From Candidatus Bathyarchaeota archaeon (GTDB lineage: Archaea > Thermoproteota > Bathyarchaeia > TCS64): a stretch of DNA of 28,788 nt. The DNA lies in contig JAUWBQ010000006.1 in the NCBI GenBank assembly GCA_030601645.1, positions 1-28,788 on the forward strand, written 5' to 3'. Every line of letters starts with the position of its first letter. Within the stretch, counting starts at the first letter, position 1. This document shows, in pieces, positions 7,260 to 14,269 of the stretch. The notes beneath the pieces are model-generated. The model was given only the letters and a program-made list of their open reading frames with translations, ran no database searches and was not told the origin of the DNA. The position numbers and the translations under genes were made by a program.

Positions 7260-7630
7260 GGGGAGGCTTGTCCACGGACCACCGCCAATTATAGCCCCTC
7301 TCCTCCGCCTAGGCTTTGTAGCCCAGCCCCAGAAACTCCTCCACGGCCCGCCCCCTCGCCGGAGATCGCGTATCCGACCTACTGCCCCTCCTGGGCTTAA
7401 CAACCGTCACAATGCCCCGTTCCTCCAAGGCCTCGAAGACCATACGCGCGCGTGTAGGGGACTGCGGTGAGGAACTGGATGTAGGTGGGTGTGAGCTTGA
7501 AGGGGCGTCCTTCCTTTCCGTAGTTCATGGAGTCGAGTTCGTTCTGTTAGTTCTCTACGAAGCTTAGTTCTTATACGAGTTCTCCTCTTCTGATGAGGCG
7601 TTCGTCGGTTTCTCTCCGGTTGGTGGGCAT
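7260..7630 (-). mobile_element. IS5-like transposase remnant, copy 1, internally deleted at a CG tract
   Basis: From ATG 7630 the translation is MPTNRRETDERLIRRGELV, TAA, ELSFVEN, TAA, QNELDSMNYGKEGRPFKL, TPTYIQFLTAVPYTRA. This is the N-terminus of an IS5-like transposase (family pattern NWREYNESLVRRGE...ELxxMNxGKxGRPF). At the CG tract 7445-7452 the frame changes, and reading resumes near the C-terminus with MVFEALEERGIVTVVKPRRG, then LGYKA, TAG, AEERGYNWRWSVD. The middle, including the first catalytic Asp region still seen in copy 3, has gone. Three or more stops make it dead. Confidence 0.75.
7444..7453. repeat. CG tract 6 (palindrome ACGCGCGCGT), deletion point inside IS copy 1
   Basis: A perfect 10-bp palindrome lies exactly where the N-terminal and C-terminal parts of transposase copy 1 are joined. 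Copy 3 has no CG tract at the matching position and reads GDGTYDSGEVFEALEERG instead, so the tract belongs to the junction and not to the element. Confidence 0.8.
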
Positions 7631-7683
7631 GAGGGTATTATTAACGTAAACGCGAAATAAATCTATGGATGCTCCACAAAGTA
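7557..7683 (-). repeat. Direct repeat A: 5' end region of the IS5-like element (pairs with 10900-11025)
   Basis: This stretch matches 10900-11025 in the same orientation at roughly three-quarters identity by eye. It covers the transposase N-terminus and about 50 bases of upstream DNA. The upstream block 7639-7664 is identical over 26 bases to 10982-11007 and contains attaacgtaaacgcgaaata. The repeat ends at cacaaagta, probably close to the IS terminus. Confidence 0.75.
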
Positions 7684-7731
7684 TAAAATAGAGCCTTTTC
7701 AAGACTATGATTAAATAAAACGATAATGCAT

Positions 7732-8748
7732 CTAAATCTTTTTTATTGAACAAAATATTTTTTGTATATTTATATCCCAATTGAATGTATTTTCAGCTAT
7801 TTGTTTAGCATTAAACGCAAGTTTCTTTCTTAATTCAGGTTTTGATATTAAATCATTAATTGCGAACGCAATTTCTTCTGGTTTGGGATCAACGAGGTAT
7901 AAACTACCAGTAAATTTTGGAATTCCACCAATTCTTGTAGCGATGATAGCCTTCCCACATGCCATAGCTTCCATTAATTTATTTGTTATCACGGAAACGT
8001 ATGGATACTTCGGATAAGGGGGTACGACAAATATATCGGTATTTCTCAAGTATTCACCAAGTTCTTTGTAAGGAACCCATCCCGTAAATTTAACATTTTT
8101 TTGCTCGAGCGTTTTAGGGGGGCCAATAATATTAAAAATTAGATCATCTCTATAAGAAAGAATTCTACTTGCCTTCAAAACTAATTGCACTCCGTGGTGA
8201 GGTTCAAACCCCCCAAAATATGTTACATTAATTTTATCATTACCTTTCGGATGTTTCGTAAAAAGATTAATTTTTACTCCAAATGGAATAACCTCAATTT
8301 TTTTGGCTCTATTTTTTAACCATGGCATCAAGCTATCATCAATAATAATAAGTTTATCTGAATGTCTCACTACGAGGTCTTGTAATCGAGTCATCATTTT
8401 TATCCATATTAACGATGGATAACTCCTAGAACGTCTTAGATTCACGCCATTATCAACAATATAAGTAATTAACGGTTTTTTCCGAATAAATTTGATAATT
8501 AATCCAATGATGCCAGCAGGGAAAGCTTCCCAACAAAAGATCATATCGAATTTATTTAAAAAACTATAGGAAACGCAATACAGCAGATAAGATATTAGTC
8601 TTATTCCCTTGATGTTTATCCCATAATAATGAGGAAGAATAACAGGGCATTTATTACTATCCCAATCTTTAGCCATCCATACTGAACGATCTCTTGGACT
8701 GCTAGGTATCACAAAAATTGTGGGTATATAGGTCGACCTCCTTCTCAA
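7732..8748 (-). CDS. GT4-family glycosyltransferase (last gene of GT triad)
   Basis: A protein of up to 338 residues with a GT-B fold: IIGLIIKFIRKKPLITYIVD, IEVIPFGVKINLF, VTYFGGFEPHHGVQLVLKAS and the donor site SVITNKLMEAMACGKAIIAT with GGIPKF. It is coupled to the upstream GT2 gene (TTGA overlap at 8745-8748). The start is doubtful. The first in-frame start is a TTG at 8748 with no ribosome site, whereas a strong AAGGAGGT (8736-8743) lies inside the frame. Downstream of that site the only in-frame options are ATA at 8727 (8-base spacing) or GTG at 8712 (23 bases). AT-rich, like its neighbours. It probably adds a sugar to the surface glycan; donor and acceptor are unknown. Confidence 0.8.
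   Translation of the reverse strand: MRRRSTYIPTIFVIPSSPRDRSVWMAKDWDSNKCPVILPHYYGINIKGIRLISYLLYCVSYSFLNKFDMIFCWEAFPAGIIGLIIKFIRKKPLITYIVDNGVNLRRSRSYPSLIWIKMMTRLQDLVVRHSDKLIIIDDSLMPWLKNRAKKIEVIPFGVKINLFTKHPKGNDKINVTYFGGFEPHHGVQLVLKASRILSYRDDLIFNIIGPPKTLEQKNVKFTGWVPYKELGEYLRNTDIFVVPPYPKYPYVSVITNKLMEAMACGKAIIATRIGGIPKFTGSLYLVDPKPEEIAFAINDLISKPELRKKLAFNAKQIAENTFNWDINIQKIFCSIKKI
8736..8743 (-). promoter_or_regulatory. Strong ribosome binding site with no ordinary start codon
   Basis: AAGGAGGT on the minus strand is followed by TAT ATA CCC ACA ATT TTT GTG in the glycosyltransferase frame. No ATG, GTG or TTG sits 5 to 12 bases downstream. The in-frame ATA at 8727 is at the ideal distance, so a rare start codon or a mutated ATG is possible. 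Confidence 0.5.
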
Positions 8749-9620
8749 TTAAATGACATAGTTTTTTTCCTATATTTCATACCATCTAAGTATCCTTTCA
8801 AAACATTGAATCGAATAACGGGGTATATAATAAACAATTGTGGGCAGTTCTTGATAATGGCAATATGGAATCCTCTGATTGGACTAAAGAAGAATGTTTT
8901 AACGATTCGTAATAGATTAATTGACGGATCATATTTAGATACTATCGGCGCTGCAAGACCATACCAATAAGAATGATTAACATCCTGCCAAACGTTTTTA
9001 CGGAGGTGGAGCGATACAACAGAATAGTCCGTTATCCATTTATATTTGGTTTTTAAAACTTTCTGAACTAAAATACTGTCCACCCCTGCTCCGGGTAATC
9101 TTGGGAATCCTCCGATCTCACGCATGATCTCTGTTTTATATATTGTGTTATCCATACTATGAGTCATTCTTCGTAGTTTTCTGTTTCTTTCAAGCCTGTA
9201 CTCCTGAAGCTCCCTAAGTACTGGAAGATCAGGAAGTCTTACTCCTTGGGCTGCAATAACATTTTTATTATTCAGATATTTAGGAATCTTTTCCCACCAA
9301 TTCTTAGCAAGTACTAGATCTTGTTCGAAGGATATGAAGTATGGTGATTTAACATACCGTAATGCTGTGTTTGCACCATCCCCTATTCCCATTCCTTCAT
9401 TGGAATATGTTTTCCACTGAAATGACTTGGCGATCTCCCTACTGTTATCTGTACTATCATCGTCCACGAAGATGCGATTTTCAACTGCTTCATTAGGAAT
9501 CACTTCGTTAATGCGTTTTAAAGTCTTTTTTAAATAGAATGCGCCATTTTTAGCCCACATTACTAAATCTACTCTTCTTTTCTTTTCTTTTCTAATGGAA
9601 ATAGATTGTGAGTTGATCAT
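8745..9620 (-). CDS. GT2-family glycosyltransferase (second gene of GT triad)
   Basis: A 291-residue protein with a GT-A fold. RVDLVMWAKNGAFYLKKTLK opens the Rossmann-like domain, IFVDDDSTDNSREIAKSF carries the nucleotide-binding aspartates, and FISFEQDLVLAKNWWEKI stands where the metal-binding DxD usually is, with EQD in its place. MREIGGFPRLPGAGVDSILVQKV resembles the acceptor-side ED motif region. The last 40 residues are hydrophobic and basic (FFFSPIRGFHIAIIKN, QLFIIYPVIRF), which may let it sit on the membrane. The ATG overlaps the preceding stop (ATGA at 9617-9620), and it is followed by an overlapping GT4 gene. Inverting transfer from a nucleotide sugar is expected; the sugar is unknown. 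Confidence 0.8.
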   Translation of the reverse strand: MINSQSISIRKEKKRRVDLVMWAKNGAFYLKKTLKRINEVIPNEAVENRIFVDDDSTDNSREIAKSFQWKTYSNEGMGIGDGANTALRYVKSPYFISFEQDLVLAKNWWEKIPKYLNNKNVIAAQGVRLPDLPVLRELQEYRLERNRKLRRMTHSMDNTIYKTEIMREIGGFPRLPGAGVDSILVQKVLKTKYKWITDYSVVSLHLRKNVWQDVNHSYWYGLAAPIVSKYDPSINLLRIVKTFFFSPIRGFHIAIIKNCPQLFIIYPVIRFNVLKGYLDGMKYRKKTMSFN

Positions 9621-10714
9621 AGGCTCAATTCCGAATATAATTTATAATAAGCATTAGCTTCTTTCTCCCAAGTAAAAAAGTTTCTAACTCTCTCTCTCCC
9701 TTTTAATCCCATGGTTTCTGCAAGTTCTGGATCTGAAAATATCTTCTTTATAGCATCAGCTACTTGTGAAACATCATTCGCTCTAATCAATATTCCACAT
9801 TCTTCATTGACAATATCCAAGGGTCCACCAGATTTCGATGCAATTACTGGCCTTCCAGATGCCATAGCTTCAAGTAAGACAGCACCAAATGGTTCAAAGG
9901 GACTCATTAGGGCGAATAAACTACTTTTACTGTATAATTTACTCATATCTACATGTGGGACTCTACCAAGAAACCTAATCATTGACATACCTGAAGCTAT
10001 TTTTTGAAGTTCCTTTTTATCTCGTCCATCGCCAGCGATCCATAGTTTAGCTTCTTTAAATTCTGTATGCACTAATTTCATGCTCTTAATTAAAAATTTA
10101 ATTCCTTTCTCTTTTTCGAGTCTACCTGCTGTAAGGATTATCTTCTCATTGGGATATGGCGACAACGAAAATAAGTCGAGGTTGACTCCCCTTGGAACTA
10201 ACCTGATCTGCTTGTTTGTAAGGTTGAATTCACGTCCTATCTGAAGTTTCATTGCGGAGGACGTAGTAGTAACAATATCCGCGTTCTTACAAGCTTCTCT
10301 TTCATAATACCATGCTAAAAACCGATATGGTTTGAGTCTGATCAAGAAACCAAACGGATGACTAATTCCTAGTGATTTTAACCGTGTTACAAGCTGAGTC
10401 TGAATTAATGGTTTAGCATTATGCTTTAACCATTTGAATACGTATCCTCTTGTTGAAAAAGCGTGAATAATATCATAGTCGGAAGCTATTTTTATAATAT
10501 CTTTAGGATTTGGGTAGAAAGGAGTTCCACGATAAACTTTGTAAGAAATTTTTTTAAACCTAATATTATCTTTCACTCCTGTAAATCCAGTATTAACAAA
10601 TGTTACCTCGCATCCCTTTTTCGCTAGATGCTCTGCTAAGCGATTGGAATGTATATCTCCCCCCCATGCTTTTGGATCCCATCGGGGATAACGCCCAAGT
10701 ATTAGAACCTTCAA
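9617..10714 (-). CDS. GT4-family glycosyltransferase (first gene of GT triad)
   Basis: A 365-residue GT-B enzyme of full family length. It starts MKVLILGRYPRWDPKAWGGD with the glycine-rich acceptor loop. IRLVPRGVNLDLFSLSPYPN and ILTAGRLEKEKGIKFLIKSM form the linker and the donor-domain start, and SPFEPFGAVLLEAMASGRPVI is the E-x7-E donor motif. The ending FFTWEKEANAYYKLY is typical. It is the promoter-proximal gene of three overlapping GT genes (ATGA or TTGA junctions), so the triad is one transcript. The operon is AT-rich and bracketed by two direct copies of an IS5-like end, which suggests it came in as a cassette. The linkage made is not predictable. Confidence 0.85.
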   Translation of the reverse strand: MKVLILGRYPRWDPKAWGGDIHSNRLAEHLAKKGCEVTFVNTGFTGVKDNIRFKKISYKVYRGTPFYPNPKDIIKIASDYDIIHAFSTRGYVFKWLKHNAKPLIQTQLVTRLKSLGISHPFGFLIRLKPYRFLAWYYEREACKNADIVTTTSSAMKLQIGREFNLTNKQIRLVPRGVNLDLFSLSPYPNEKIILTAGRLEKEKGIKFLIKSMKLVHTEFKEAKLWIAGDGRDKKELQKIASGMSMIRFLGRVPHVDMSKLYSKSSLFALMSPFEPFGAVLLEAMASGRPVIASKSGGPLDIVNEECGILIRANDVSQVADAIKKIFSDPELAETMGLKGRERVRNFFTWEKEANAYYKLYSELSL

Positions 10715-10771
10715 TTAGTGAATTTCCTCTGAGTGTGTCAATGATGAATCCTATTCACCAATATTTGAATT

Positions 10772-10796
10772 TATTACTACCTAATACGAAGTAATA
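10772..10796. promoter_or_regulatory. Inverted repeat in the GT-triad promoter region
   Basis: TATTACT (10772-10778) and AGTAATA (10790-10796) form a 7-bp inverted repeat with an 11-base spacer, 58 to 82 bases before the ATG at 10714. On the minus strand a GGATAAAAATATTAC stretch next to it could be the TATA box. It may be an operator, or chance in AT-rich DNA. Confidence 0.3.
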
Positions 10797-10890
10797 TTTT
10801 TATCCTTCTTGGATTAACCTGAGTTGTCGCGGGGTTATTTCATTTTTATTTCCGTTCTCTTTTCTTCCGTCTCACATGTTCACCAGTATT

Positions 10891-10899
10891 GCGCGCGCG
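10891..10899. repeat. CG tract 7 (GCGCGCGCG), truncation point of IS copy 2
   Basis: Similarity between IS copies 1 and 2 runs through acgaagcttag and stops exactly at this tract. Copy 1 continues with the rest of the N-terminal domain. Copy 2 changes to unrelated AT-rich sequence. Confidence 0.8.
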
Positions 10900-11025
10900 A
10901 CGAAGCTTAGTTCGAGGATGAGTTCTCTGCGTTTGATGAGGCTTTCATCTGTCTTTCTCCAGTTTGTGGCCGCGAGAGTACTATTAACGTAAACGCGAAA
11001 TAAATCTTATATAATCCACAAAGTA
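10900..11025 (-). mobile_element. IS5-like transposase remnant, copy 2 (direct repeat B), 5' end only
   Basis: On the minus strand the translation is STLAATNWRKTDESLIKRRE, then LILELSFVA, matching the N-terminal motif of this IS5-like subfamily better than copy 1 does. Only about 30 codons plus the upstream terminal region survive. The truncation is at CG tract 7. The upstream end (cacaaagta, 11017-11025) lies 14 bases from the stop codon of the GT2 gene at 11039. In copy 1 the same end lies about 50 bases from a GT stop, so both times the IS end abuts a glycosyltransferase 3' end. Confidence 0.75.
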
Positions 11026-11038
11026 AAATCCTCAAATA

Positions 11039-11977
11039 CTATAAATCCCGGTAAATTATTTTCGCCTTCTTAGATGAAACTATTGGACTAATAAGAACTC
11101 CCATAGACCAAACCATGATTTTTATCATTTTTATAAAAGGAAGTAGTATACAACAAACGCCAACATAACTCCAACTATGTATAATGATTTTATAATTTTT
11201 TAAGAAATAGAAAAGAAACAACAATGATGCAAAAAATATAAAGTATTTATGTATAAACGCAAGAATGATGCTTGTGATAATGGAGAGTGAAAAGATGAAT
11301 CTTTTAACATTAAAACCTCGTGAACGCTTATGAAGTCTGAAAGGATTTTCCTGTAATCCATAGCTAAAATCTTTTTTCAATGCGTGAAAAAACGATCGTG
11401 ATGAATAGTGATTTGATTTACACTGTGAATTAATTCCAAGTCTATATCCATATGATCTGGCTTTTATGGTTAGCCCTCTATCATCTGTTTCATCAAAAGA
11501 ACCACATTTCTCTATGATCTCACGTTTATACATACAATTCGAAGTTGACAGCGTGTCTTTAGTAGTTACAATCCCTTCAATTGTATGCAGACCTGCACAC
11601 CACATAAGCTTGGTGGGAAAATGAAGGTCATCAGCAGGAATGCATAGACCCGTAATGCCATCATAACCCAATTCAATTGCCTCAGCTGCGCATTCGATCC
11701 AATCTGAGAAGAGCAGACAATCGGCATCCACAAATACAAGTAAATCACCTTTACTATTCGCGATTCCAATATTCTTTCCTACTACTGGACCTGAATTCCT
11801 ATCTGTTTTTAATAGGGTAACTGGGAGATTTTTAATCAGTTCAACACTCCCATCGGTACTACAATCGTCTACAACAATTATTTCATCCGGTTTCAAGGTT
11901 TGGGATAATATTGATACTACACAGGGCACAATTAATTCTTCGTTATAAAGAGTAATAATTACACTAATTTTCTTCAT
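11039..11977 (-). CDS. GT2-family glycosyltransferase with C-terminal membrane helices
   Basis: A 312-residue GT-A enzyme. MKKISVIITLYNEELIVPCV and IIVVDDCSTDGSVELIKN form the nucleotide-binding part, and LLVFVDADCLLFSDWIECAA holds the DxD metal site. ETDDRGLTIKARSYGYRLG supplies the acidic catalytic base region. Two or three hydrophobic helices follow (about residues 228-258 and 268-295). A cytoplasmic-face enzyme acting on a lipid-linked glycan is expected. It stands alone between IS copies 2 and 3 and is very AT-rich, in keeping with a transferred module. The GT2 family is certain, the substrate unknown. Confidence 0.85.
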   Translation of the reverse strand: MKKISVIITLYNEELIVPCVVSILSQTLKPDEIIVVDDCSTDGSVELIKNLPVTLLKTDRNSGPVVGKNIGIANSKGDLLVFVDADCLLFSDWIECAAEAIELGYDGITGLCIPADDLHFPTKLMWCAGLHTIEGIVTTKDTLSTSNCMYKREIIEKCGSFDETDDRGLTIKARSYGYRLGINSQCKSNHYSSRSFFHALKKDFSYGLQENPFRLHKRSRGFNVKRFIFSLSIITSIILAFIHKYFIFFASLLFLFYFLKNYKIIIHSWSYVGVCCILLPFIKMIKIMVWSMGVLISPIVSSKKAKIIYRDL

Positions 11978-12230
11978 CTATTATATAATGATATTAGAGG
12001 ATTTTGAATAACTTATCCTTTAGCTAGAGCTCTAGGGTTTCAGTTGAGCTATGCATAAAACTGCTCTCGACTCACCCAGAACCCCATTTCACCCATAATC
12101 TACTCCCCAAGAAACCGTCTTCCCAGAGGCCTCACAGCCCCACTCTCAATCCCCAAACCACCAACACTCCCAGCCTTTACCCCTTCCCCAGCTAAAGATC
12201 CATAGTTAACGCTATCAACCCACCCCCAGT

Positions 12231-12236
12231 GCGCGC
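12231..12236. repeat. CG tract 8 (GCGCGC), 3' truncation point of IS copy 3
   Basis: Copy 3 reads EKKGY then ARTGGG, whereas copy 1 reads EERGY then NWRWSVD at the same place. The two part company exactly at this tract. The 250 bases beyond it, to the GT2 start at 11977, are C-rich and then AT-rich; I recognise nothing there. Confidence 0.75.
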
Positions 12237-12605
12237 ATAACCCTTCTTCTCCCGATCCCAACTCTCATATCCCAGCTCCTGAAACGCCCGCACCGTCCTC
12301 CTCCTAGCCGCTGACCGGCTACTCGACACGCCGTTCCTCCTAGGCTTTATCACCGCCTCAATCCCCCGCTCCTCCAACGCCTCGAACACCTCACCCGAAT
12401 CATATGTCCCGTCCCCCCGCCAGCGAGCGATCCTCCTCTTCCCCTCGGCCTTTTTCCGGAGCCCCGGAAACGCTTTGATGTCGTGCATGTCGTCGGTGGA
12501 GTCCTTCATAGCCACGACCTCCTTAGTCCTCGTGTCTACGGCGAAGTGGAGCTTCACATACCGCTTCTTCTTCCCGTGTTTTCTTTCCACCCAGCCTCCA
12601 GCCCG

Positions 12606-12612
12606 GCGCGCG
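12606..12612. repeat. CG tract 9 (GCGCGCG), frame break in IS copy 3
   Basis: The tract separates the LPIKGGRLSSDAL reading from the GGWVERKHGKKK reading. They are in different frames but would be near neighbours in an intact transposase. Confidence 0.65.
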
Positions 12613-12658
12613 ACCAAGAGAGAGCATCAGAGCTAAGACGACCGCCCTTGATGGGCAG

Positions 12659-12668
12659 CTTATAAATA
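12659..12668 (+). promoter_or_regulatory. TATA box of the dTDP-sugar operon
   Basis: CTTATAAATA lies about 37 to 46 bases before the ATG at 12705. Transcription would start only a few bases before the ATG, giving a leaderless or very short leader, in line with the lack of a ribosome site for the first gene. Confidence 0.55.
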
Positions 12669-12704
12669 ACATGTAATTTAAGAAATAAACGATTACATTA
12701 CTTG

Positions 12705-13232
12705 ATGATGAAAATGATAGAAGGTGTAATGGTTAAGGACCTCGGAAAGCATGTAGACGAACGCGGTTTTTTTACCGAACTCATGAGGGACGATTGGACT
12801 GAGCTTCTAAGAAAAGACGATATAGTCCAGTTTAACCTCTCCTACAGTTTCCCTGGCATCGTTAGGGCTTGGCATAGACACCTCCGTGGACAAGTCGATT
12901 ACTTCATCTGCATTGATGGATCTATCAAGGTCTGCGCCTACGATGATAGAGATGACTCAAAAACCTATGGAGAACTCAGCGAGATAATCATCAGCAGTGA
13001 ACGGCTCAGAGTAGTTAGGATACCCGGAATCCTCTGGCATGGCTATAAAGCCATAGGAACAGAACCAATCAGGCTTCTATATGGTGTAAATAAACTGTAC
13101 GACTACAATAACCCAGACGAAGAAAGAAGGCCTTGGAATGACTCCACAATCATACCCCAATCTATCAACGACAGAACAGACCACCCCCGAGTTGGAAAGC
13201 CTTGGGACTGGAACCACTCACCCAACAAGTAG
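12705..13232 (+). CDS. rmlC: dTDP-4-dehydrorhamnose 3,5-epimerase-like cupin protein
   Basis: About 175 residues, the usual RmlC length. The family opening GVMVKDLGKHVDERGFFTEL is clear. The jelly-roll core shows GIVRAWHRHLRGQVDYFICI, where the catalytic His of the family's LRGLHxQ motif is replaced in context by RAWHRH, followed by GSIKVCAYDDRDDSKTYGEL and RIPGILWHGYKAIG. The enzyme would epimerise C3 and C5 of a dTDP-4-keto-6-deoxyhexose. The open frame begins with a TTG at 12702; ATGs follow at 12705, 12708 and 12714, and promoter spacing does not choose among them. It is the first gene of a four-gene operon, 10 bases before an SDR gene. Substitutions around the His leave a related epimerase possible. 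Confidence 0.75.
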   Translation: MMKMIEGVMVKDLGKHVDERGFFTELMRDDWTELLRKDDIVQFNLSYSFPGIVRAWHRHLRGQVDYFICIDGSIKVCAYDDRDDSKTYGELSEIIISSERLRVVRIPGILWHGYKAIGTEPIRLLYGVNKLYDYNNPDEERRPWNDSTIIPQSINDRTDHPRVGKPWDWNHSPNK

Positions 13233-13242
13233 GAGCTGAAAG

Positions 13243-14259
13243 ATGAGATATCTAGTAACGGGCGGCGCTGGTTACATAGGCGTCCCCCTCATCGAGCAAC
13301 TCCTTGAAAAGGGCTATAAGGTAACTTGCTTAGATCGATTCTTTTTTGGAACAGAGACCCTTTCAAAGCTGGAGGGAGAGTCTAGGTTAAAACTAGTTCA
13401 GGATGATATACGCTGGTTCGACCCCGACCTACTGAAAGGAGTGGATGTGGTGATAGACCTTGCCTCCCTCTCCAACGACCCCAGCGGGGAATTGAAACCG
13501 GCGAAGACCTATGACATTAACTACTTGGGCAGACTCCGAGTTGCGAAGCTGAGCAAAGAGTATGGCGTAAAACGATACATCCTAGCTTCCACCTGCAGTG
13601 TCTACGGTTTCCACGATAAGATCCTCACAGAGGAGTTCTCCACCAATCCCCTGACCACCTACGCCAAAGCTGCGGTAAATGCAGAGAAAGATATCCTCCC
13701 CTTAGGAGACGCAGGGTTCACGGTAGTTGCACCAAGGTTCGCCACAGTCTATGGGTTAGCTCCCCGTATGCGCTTCGACCTTGCCATCAACGCTATGGTG
13801 CTAAGGCTCCAAAAAACAAAAAAGATTTCGGTGATGAGGGACGGAACCCAGTGGAGACCCTTCATCCATGTCAGGGATGTGGCAAAAGCCTACCTCCTCC
13901 TAGCTGAAACCGCTTCCGAGAAAGTGAATGGTCAGATTTTCAACGTGGGCTCTAACGATCAGAACTACCAGATACAGCCCCTAGCCCAGCTCCTGGGGGA
14001 CAGCATCGACAAGCCCTACGAGCTGGGCTGGTACGGGGATCCCGACAAACGCTCCTACAAGGTAAACTTCGATAAAATTGCCAAGCTAGGATTTAAGCCA
14101 GACCACACTCCAAGGAGTGCAGCCAAGGAGATATGCGAGGCCTTGGAGAATGGGGAGGTAACCGATGGCGTGAAGACCCGGACCGTGGAGTGGTACAAGC
14201 ATTTACTAGGCCTTGAGGGCCTCCTCAAGGAGATCATGCTAAAGGATACTATCCTGTAA
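13243..14259 (+). CDS. NAD-dependent nucleotide-sugar epimerase/dehydratase (extended SDR)
   Basis: A 338-residue extended short-chain dehydrogenase. The dinucleotide site is MRYLVTGGAGYIGVPLIEQL, the active-site Ser/Thr region is ASTCSVYGFHDK, the catalytic Tyr-Lys pair is in TTYAKAAVNAEK, and QWRPFIHVRDVAKAYLL is the usual substrate-domain motif. A GGAG ribosome site precedes the ATG. The TDEVYG-type motif of RmlB 4,6-dehydratases is absent, so a 4-epimerase or 4-ketoreductase is more likely than a dehydratase. It sits between an RmlC-like protein and RmlD and should act on a dTDP-keto-sugar. Confidence 0.8.
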   Translation: MRYLVTGGAGYIGVPLIEQLLEKGYKVTCLDRFFFGTETLSKLEGESRLKLVQDDIRWFDPDLLKGVDVVIDLASLSNDPSGELKPAKTYDINYLGRLRVAKLSKEYGVKRYILASTCSVYGFHDKILTEEFSTNPLTTYAKAAVNAEKDILPLGDAGFTVVAPRFATVYGLAPRMRFDLAINAMVLRLQKTKKISVMRDGTQWRPFIHVRDVAKAYLLLAETASEKVNGQIFNVGSNDQNYQIQPLAQLLGDSIDKPYELGWYGDPDKRSYKVNFDKIAKLGFKPDHTPRSAAKEICEALENGEVTDGVKTRTVEWYKHLLGLEGLLKEIMLKDTIL

Positions 14260-14269
14260 AGGGGAGAAA

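Larger units (their letters stand above)
12231..12660 (-). mobile_element. IS5-like transposase remnant, copy 3, catalytic core
   Basis: The open part (start TTG 12617) reads GGWVERKHGKKKRYVKLHFA, VDTRTKEVVAMKDSTDDMHD, GDGTYDSGEVFEALEERGIE and AVIKPRRN. This is the DDE core of an IS5-like transposase, with GDGxYDS carrying the second catalytic Asp. Reading 12620-12660 in another frame gives LPIKGGRLSSDAL, plausibly the sequence just upstream in the intact protein, so a small deletion at CG tract 9 has cut the frame. The other end is cut at tract 8; the last 13 codons to the stop at 12192 are read from foreign sequence. No N-terminus or terminal repeats are present. Confidence 0.8.

Noticed and set aside
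7571..7780. 69-codon open frame overlapping the 3' end of the GT triad
   Set aside because: It mixes IS upstream DNA with the first transposase codons and the end of the neighbouring gene. The transposase reading starts at 7630.
7557..11025. A functional composite transposon carrying the GT triad
   Set aside because: Both flanking IS copies are truncated or full of stops, and no target-site duplication or complete terminal repeats can be seen. A past role is possible; present mobility is not supported.
12024..12035. Palindrome CTAGAGCTCTAG
   Set aside because: A single 12-base palindrome in AT-rich non-coding DNA with no second copy or gene context. Chance is enough.
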